Shown here piece after piece: positions 59,328-64,000 of a stretch of DNA of 64,000 nt. Origin of the DNA: Leucocoprinus leucothites (Eukaryota > Basidiomycota > Agaricomycetes > Agaricales > Agaricaceae); the NCBI GenBank assembly GCA_013368445.1, contig JAACJO010000006.1, forward strand, positions 806,001-870,000, in the 5' to 3' direction. How positions within the stretch are numbered: position 1 is the first letter of the stretch; every line of letters begins with the position of its first letter. The notes below the pieces were generated by a model. It was not told where the DNA came from. It worked only from the letters and a program-made list of their open reading frames with translations, and did no database searches. The translations under genes were made by a program, and so were the position numbers.

Positions 59328-59470
59328 TTGTCTAATGTTATTGGGGGCGGTGTAGGAGAGTTCATGCCAGATGCTTACTCGACCTAGAACTTTGGAGTTT
59401 TGTTGACAAGCCTGAATATAAGTAGAGATAAGTGGGGCCCGTGTGACATTTGGCCAAGGGCCCCAAACCA

Positions 59471-61492
59471 AACAATGAACGAATGACTGACGCTTACCGG
59501 CTACATGCTGGAGCAGGCTTTTTCTCCTCCTGGAGGCCTGGCCAATACAGTATCGGTGACTTCAAAATTCCCCAACCCTCCCTGAAGTCAAAAATAAATA
59601 AATTCCCGCCTATTTTACATCTCCACTCATCTCGGGAGCTCTAAATCTCAGGATCCAATGAAATACGCATGTGTAACTCTTCACTTCAGAGTGTTCCTTC
59701 TCCAAGTGATCCGCCAAAATCTGCGCAAGGTACTGCTGGTCCATCCACATGGACACGTAAACGCAGTATACGTTTTGCGCAAATGAAACCACGATTGCAA
59801 TGCTTCGCGTTCTCAAATGGTCTGACGTTTGACCGGACCATCTAGCTGTTACTACGTCGGTGACAGGGTCTGCGGCCTGAGGTCCGAAGCGTGCATAATA
59901 CGCCCCCTGGAGCAACGATGGTTCGATGATAAGGATGAGTGTGGTTCGTTGATATGGTGAACAAAGCGTCTCTTGGATCGCAGATCACCATTATTTTTCT
60001 TCACCAGATTCAATCTACCTTTGTTACTAATTATTCATGCATATGCACCACAAGCTCTTAAAAAAGAATTGAAGAAAATCTGGGATACTAGCCACAAGGT
60101 CAATTTCACGTGGGCGAATACACCCCTCCGCAGCGAGGCCCTGACATGTCCGCAATGGACCTGGTCCGTTCGCATCGAATTCCCCGAAGCTGTAAAGAAC
60201 CGCGCAAATCAATATGTCAAAGGGTCCAGAATTGCTTACTGGAAGATTATTTGATATGCTCTCACCTCAACCAAGCTTCACAGAGTCTAGAACAAAGTGA
60301 TGATAGAAAGACGTCACTTTGTCGTAATGTATGACATAGACGAAGTACCAAATACACGCCCAAGGCATAGTGACATGTGGCTGACGCTCACTTAGGATAA
60401 CCCTGCTTCCACACTCTTCATGAAGAGTCTGTAGCAATTCACCCCTTGCAAATCGTTTAGAGAGAAGGGCATATATCATGAGCTTTGTGATACATTTGTG
60501 CAAAGTATTCTTTTGTGATCGATCGAATTCATTTTGACTGAATCATTGTACGGAGCTTCAAGTCCAAAGAAATTGAACCGAGTTACAGAAACACGCTCAG
60601 CACATGCGCTTCGTATAATAAATGCATGCAATACACTACACGTGCGAGAGGGAGGCGTTTCATAAAAAGAACCTACATGAAACACCGAGACGGGTCAAGA
60701 GTAAGAGTATCAATCTCGCGAGTCTCATTCACCAATCAATTTGTAGTATGGAGTAGTTGTAGAGGAAGAATTCAAAGATACCACAAAAGCATCCGAGATC
60801 CGGGACAGACACCGTTGTAACGGTCACTGACGGTAGTAATAGGTCCAACAGACCCGATCCCGAGTTACTGACGCCACTCGATTCAACCTTGAAGCTTGAG
60901 GCTTTGAGGGCCCCAAGGACCTATCGTCGCCTTTCACTCCAAGCTCTAGCCTCACAGCAATACATCGAGATAAGCAGCCCCGATAATATAAATCAACCAC
61001 TAAAACGCGCTGATAGACGCCCCTATCACACCATACACTAGGCCAACGACACCATTCTGTCGTGCTTCAAATCGATGCCAGATTGAATTCTCAAAGGTTA
61101 CATAAGGAGTCAATTTGATGGTGACACACTTTCCCTCTTTTGACACCCATGTATCGTCGCTCAAGCCACCCTGACTCACACAGGGTCTGATCAACTATAC
61201 TAAACCCTAGAAAGCCTCACAGCGCGTCTTACAATTAACTGAGCCAACTTCACTCCAGTATGTACACGGCCGCTTCACTATCAATCCAGTGAATTTATCT
61301 ATTAGTCCAGTTTCTTCAAACTTTCTGTCGAAACTACAGTCAAGAGTAAGTAGGATTCACCGTCAGCAGAAACCCCTCAAAACCAATACATATACGGCAC
61401 GTTATATTGCAAAGGTTCAAATTCACAATACACAACGACCAAACCAGATTTGTGATAGGCGAAAATTTCTAGAATACCAGACTTTCCATGCT
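59471..61492. other. gene-poor region between duplication and transposon
   Basis: About 2 kb with no supported gene. A minus-strand frame at 59,610-59,990 is open for about 120 codons but lacks an ATG and a recognisable family; it may be an exon remnant. The right half is AT-rich with many stops. Confidence 0.35.
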
Positions 61493-61535
61493 TACTATGG
61501 TCCCCCCCCCTTTCGTGCACCACCACCCCTTCGTG
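61493..61535. repeat. 43-bp direct repeat, copy 1
   Basis: The sequence TACTATGGTC, nine C, then TTTCGTGCACCACCACCCC and TTCGTG. It recurs 277 bp downstream with ten C in the run. It may be a subterminal repeat of the neighbouring transposon. Confidence 0.75.
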
Positions 61536-61769
61536 CACCTTCGAATTCCCAGTCCCCTTTTTACTCTCCTCACACAGTTTTTTGCACAGGAGTAAAGCAC
61601 ATTATTTCGCAGTTTTAGACAGTTTTTTGGGATGTATAGCTCGAGTATGTCAGAAGATATGTCTTGTGGTCATTGTCACGCTTGCCAGGCGATGCCGTGT
61701 CGGAGTGTAATTGAAGTGATTGCATCATTTGCCTGTTTTGTCCACATATCCACAATGACGACACAAGAC

Positions 61770-61812
61770 TACTATGGTCCCCCCCCCCTTTCGTGCACCA
61801 CCACCCCTTCGT
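61770..61812. repeat. 43-bp direct repeat, copy 2
   Basis: Second copy of the repeat at 61,493, identical apart from one additional C in the homopolymer. Together they bracket 234 bp of otherwise unremarkable sequence. Confidence 0.75.
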
Positions 61813-61942
61813 GGGTCACACGTCTGTCACATCAGGCCGATGCAAGCCGGGTGATGATTGAATGGACTCGAGTCACAGGACATTACGACAACGTAGACTA
61901 CATATTGAAATGAGAGGGCTCTATAGCTGACGAGCCTTGCCT

Positions 61943-64000
61943 CTACCTCTGCTTGATATAATAATGACCTGTAGCCTGAGAAAAATACTCCTGGGGGGTG
62001 GCTCCGTAAACTGACCCAAATGCAAAGGCACGAGGGTCACTTGCTGAGCCTGATGGGACACTCGACCATTGAGTGCCCGAGGAAGATGAGTATACATTAG
62101 CTATTGGATAATTCGGTCTATGAACCGACGTCAGAAGCTGATAGTGCGGGGGTATGGTGATATCAGTGGCATGGATCCCCTGAGGTGGCATCATCTGAAG
62201 ATCCTGTGCATGAGGCAATGCAGAGGAGGATGGTTCAGCATTCTCTGGGACTTGGAGAATGGATGACCCTGGTAAAGAGTCATTATCTTTAGTACGTGAC
62301 TCACGGCTACGTCAAAAAAGGCCTTGAAAGCGAGGGTTTTTCTTCAGCTCTGTTTCATTCTCCTTCAGATGAGCTCGAATTTGGTCTATGAGGGCTGTGT
62401 TTGTGGCAACGTCGTTGAGATGCAGAGCTCGGGCGAGCATACAGAGATCAAACTTGGTCTTGTAGGATGTGAGTGAGGTGAATACACGACTTGCTGATTC
62501 CTCAGTAATGCGCTGTTCAATAAGCACATCGTGGGCTTCCTTTTCAGTTAGGCGTATTACTTCCTGTCGTTCCTTCTCTGCACGCATGGCATCCTCGGCA
62601 TAAAACGCAGCCTTGAGTGAAGGCAGTGTGATGAAACGAGCCTTGATCTTAGTTGACCCCCGTTCTTTCTTCTTCTTTGTGTTCTGCAGTCGGATCTGAG
62701 AGAGCTCAAGCTGCCGTTTGATGATTGTACAGTGAGAGTTTGCAGCATGAATCTGAGCTTCTTGACTGTGAACTGCCTCTGCCAGCATTGACACCGTTCC
62801 CTGTAATTTGCGAATATCAGAGAGAAGTTCTTCGTGCGACTTTGCTTCATCTGCTGGCATAGGAACATTTGCAAATTTCCCAACTGTCTCACCAAGCTTC
62901 TCAAGCTCTGGCCTGGTCAAAATTGAGCGACTTCGGGTCAAATAGCCAATAGGGGCGCCATCCCTGTGCATGTCTCCCCCAACAGTATCCTCCATATCTG
63001 GATAATTTACCTCCTCTCCCAGCCTTGGAGCTTGCGATGTGCCTTCCTCATTCAGCTCAGGTGGCACGAAATCATCATCCAAATCATCATTGTCTGAATC
63101 ATCAACCAGACTCTCAATGGTAACTGAAGCCTCGGATGGCTCTCCATCAGCTATATCTCCAGCCTCAGGCTCGGTTTCCAAATTGTCAATTGATTCGGCA
63201 TCACTTGGAATGAAGGGATCAGATGAAGGAATGTCATTGGGGAATAAGTCCGGGACATGAGCCTTTGTAGACGAGCTTTTTGCGGGTGCAAAGTCAATGT
63301 CTTTGAAAGCATGTCGGTTGACTGGCCAGAGTCCAGTCTTCTCGAAGCCAGACTTGATGACATTGGGAGTGATGGCATCGGGTCTGATCTTCATGTATTC
63401 TTGGATTACATTGTAGCGATTCATCACAACCCCAGCCTGAAGACGGTGGTTGCAATGGGCACCCCAAGCATGTTCAACATGATTAAAAACTGCAACATCA
63501 AGCGGTTGAAGTTTGTGGGTGCATTTGGAAGGGAAACAATATATAATGATATCGCATTCTTCAACAGCATAAGCTGATCGCCGCAATTCTGCAGTCTCAT
63601 GCGAGTCATGGCCGTCATAGATAAGGAGAATGGGGGCATCATGTGAAACACGGTTTTTGAGTGCGTAAGGAATAAAGACATCTTCTATCCACCGATTCCC
63701 TAACTCATTATCTGTCCACCCATTCGGAGAAGTGGCGATACTAGCATTCAATATGAGCTTAAAAGTTCGAAGAAACTAGACCAAAGAGAGCATACCTTGA
63801 TATTGCGCCATCAGGGATCTTTCGTAGATCAGGCATTTTACCCTCAGCCAAGATGAAGGACGGCGGAAGAGCTGTCCCTGCAGCTGATACACATTCAATA
63901 ATTGTGACGAGCTCCAGGTTGTCACTACCAATCCGGTATCAGTCCGTTTGGTTGCGTAGGTAGAAATAGACCTTCTGCTGCTTTTTTCGACCACCGCCCA
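61943..64000 (-). mobile_element. DDE transposase (pogo/jerky-like), partial, with two in-frame stops
   Basis: The open frame enters from the right edge. GGGRKKQQKVYFYLRNQTD is followed by TGA (63939-63941) and then SDNLELVTIIECVSAAGTAL, characteristic of basidiomycete DDE transposases. An intron (63795-63741) joins to SIATSPNGWTDNELGNRWIE. LIYDGHDSHET holds the second catalytic Asp, and FPSKCTHKLQPLDVAVFNHV the downstream signature; IKSGFEKTGLWPVN lies near the third acidic position. A charged coiled coil and a SAP-like helix pair (FDLCMLARALHLNDVATNTA) end at PRFQGLF-TGA (62312-62314). The same frame then continues for 122 codons, beginning with RSRESR, to TGA at 61943. Both internal TGA codons fit former CGA arginines. 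The element is therefore probably inactive. The first catalytic Asp lies outside the window. Confidence 0.85.

Larger units (their letters stand above)
47475..59470. repeat. segmental duplication, block 2
   Basis: This is the second copy of the 12.4-kb unit, in direct orientation. It begins inside the zinc-finger homolog, so that gene lacks its last 80 or so codons. It has lost about 420 bp in the fourth CFA20 copy and carries the middle segment (55,330-56,780) in opposite orientation to block 1. Confidence 0.88.

Noticed and set aside
59610..59990. Minus-strand open frame (ARFGPQAADPVTDVVTARW)
   Set aside because: No ATG, no recognised family, and no clear upstream acceptor or downstream exon; left as a possible remnant.
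61632..61913. 93-codon frame between and across the 43-bp repeats
   Set aside because: It runs through the direct repeat and its C-run, and lacks any family pattern.
62312..62314. TGA in the transposase as a selenocysteine or read-through codon
   Set aside because: Fungi generally lack selenocysteine machinery and a second TGA interrupts the frame upstream; simple mutation is more likely.
1..64000. tRNA, rRNA or CRISPR-type features
   Set aside because: I looked by eye for B-box-like GGTTCGAATC and for regularly spaced repeats and found no convincing candidate; a covariance-model scan would be needed to exclude tRNAs with introns.

Overview
The window is a fungal nuclear contig, almost certainly from a basidiomycete and probably an Agaricomycete. 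Nearly every gene is cut by introns of about 50-60 nt with GT...AG ends. The gene set also fits: an unspecific-peroxygenase-type haem-thiolate peroxidase, a NACHT protein of the mushroom type, expanded BTB proteins, CFA20-domain proteins and a basidiomycete-type DDE transposase. No single marker names the species. Exon joins given here were made by eye from splice signals, reading phase and remembered family conservation; none has transcript support.

Left part (1-34 kb), mostly single-copy genes: the 3' end of a membrane protein; a bHLH transcription factor (minus); MSH6 (minus, very intron-rich); a NACHT NTPase (minus); a small coiled-coil protein (plus); a Ser/Thr-rich orphan (minus); a soluble epoxide hydrolase (plus); the Pol I/III subunit AC19/RPC19 (minus); a Ser-rich orphan (plus); EXO1 (plus); PIG-P/GPI19 (minus); a secreted peroxygenase (plus); and two tandem paralogous alpha/beta hydrolases (minus), one with a probable frameshift. 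MSH6 and EXO1 act in the same mismatch-repair pathway, lie about 12.7 kb apart, and both have ACGCGT (MCB-like) boxes just upstream.

Middle part (35-59.5 kb): a tandem segmental duplication with a unit of about 12.4 kb. Each unit carries a C2H2 zinc-finger gene (minus), 5-formyltetrahydrofolate cyclo-ligase (plus), and two older sub-units, each a BTB gene (plus) converging on a CFA20-domain gene (minus). A segment of about 1.4 kb between the sub-units is inverted in one block relative to the other. All four BTB genes and both cyclo-ligase genes look intact. Only one of four CFA20 genes is intact (in block 2), and only one of two zinc-finger genes (in block 1), so the two blocks have lost genes reciprocally.

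Right end (59.5-64 kb): gene-poor sequence, a 43-bp direct repeat, and a pogo/jerky-like DDE transposase running off the window and interrupted by two in-frame TGA codons.
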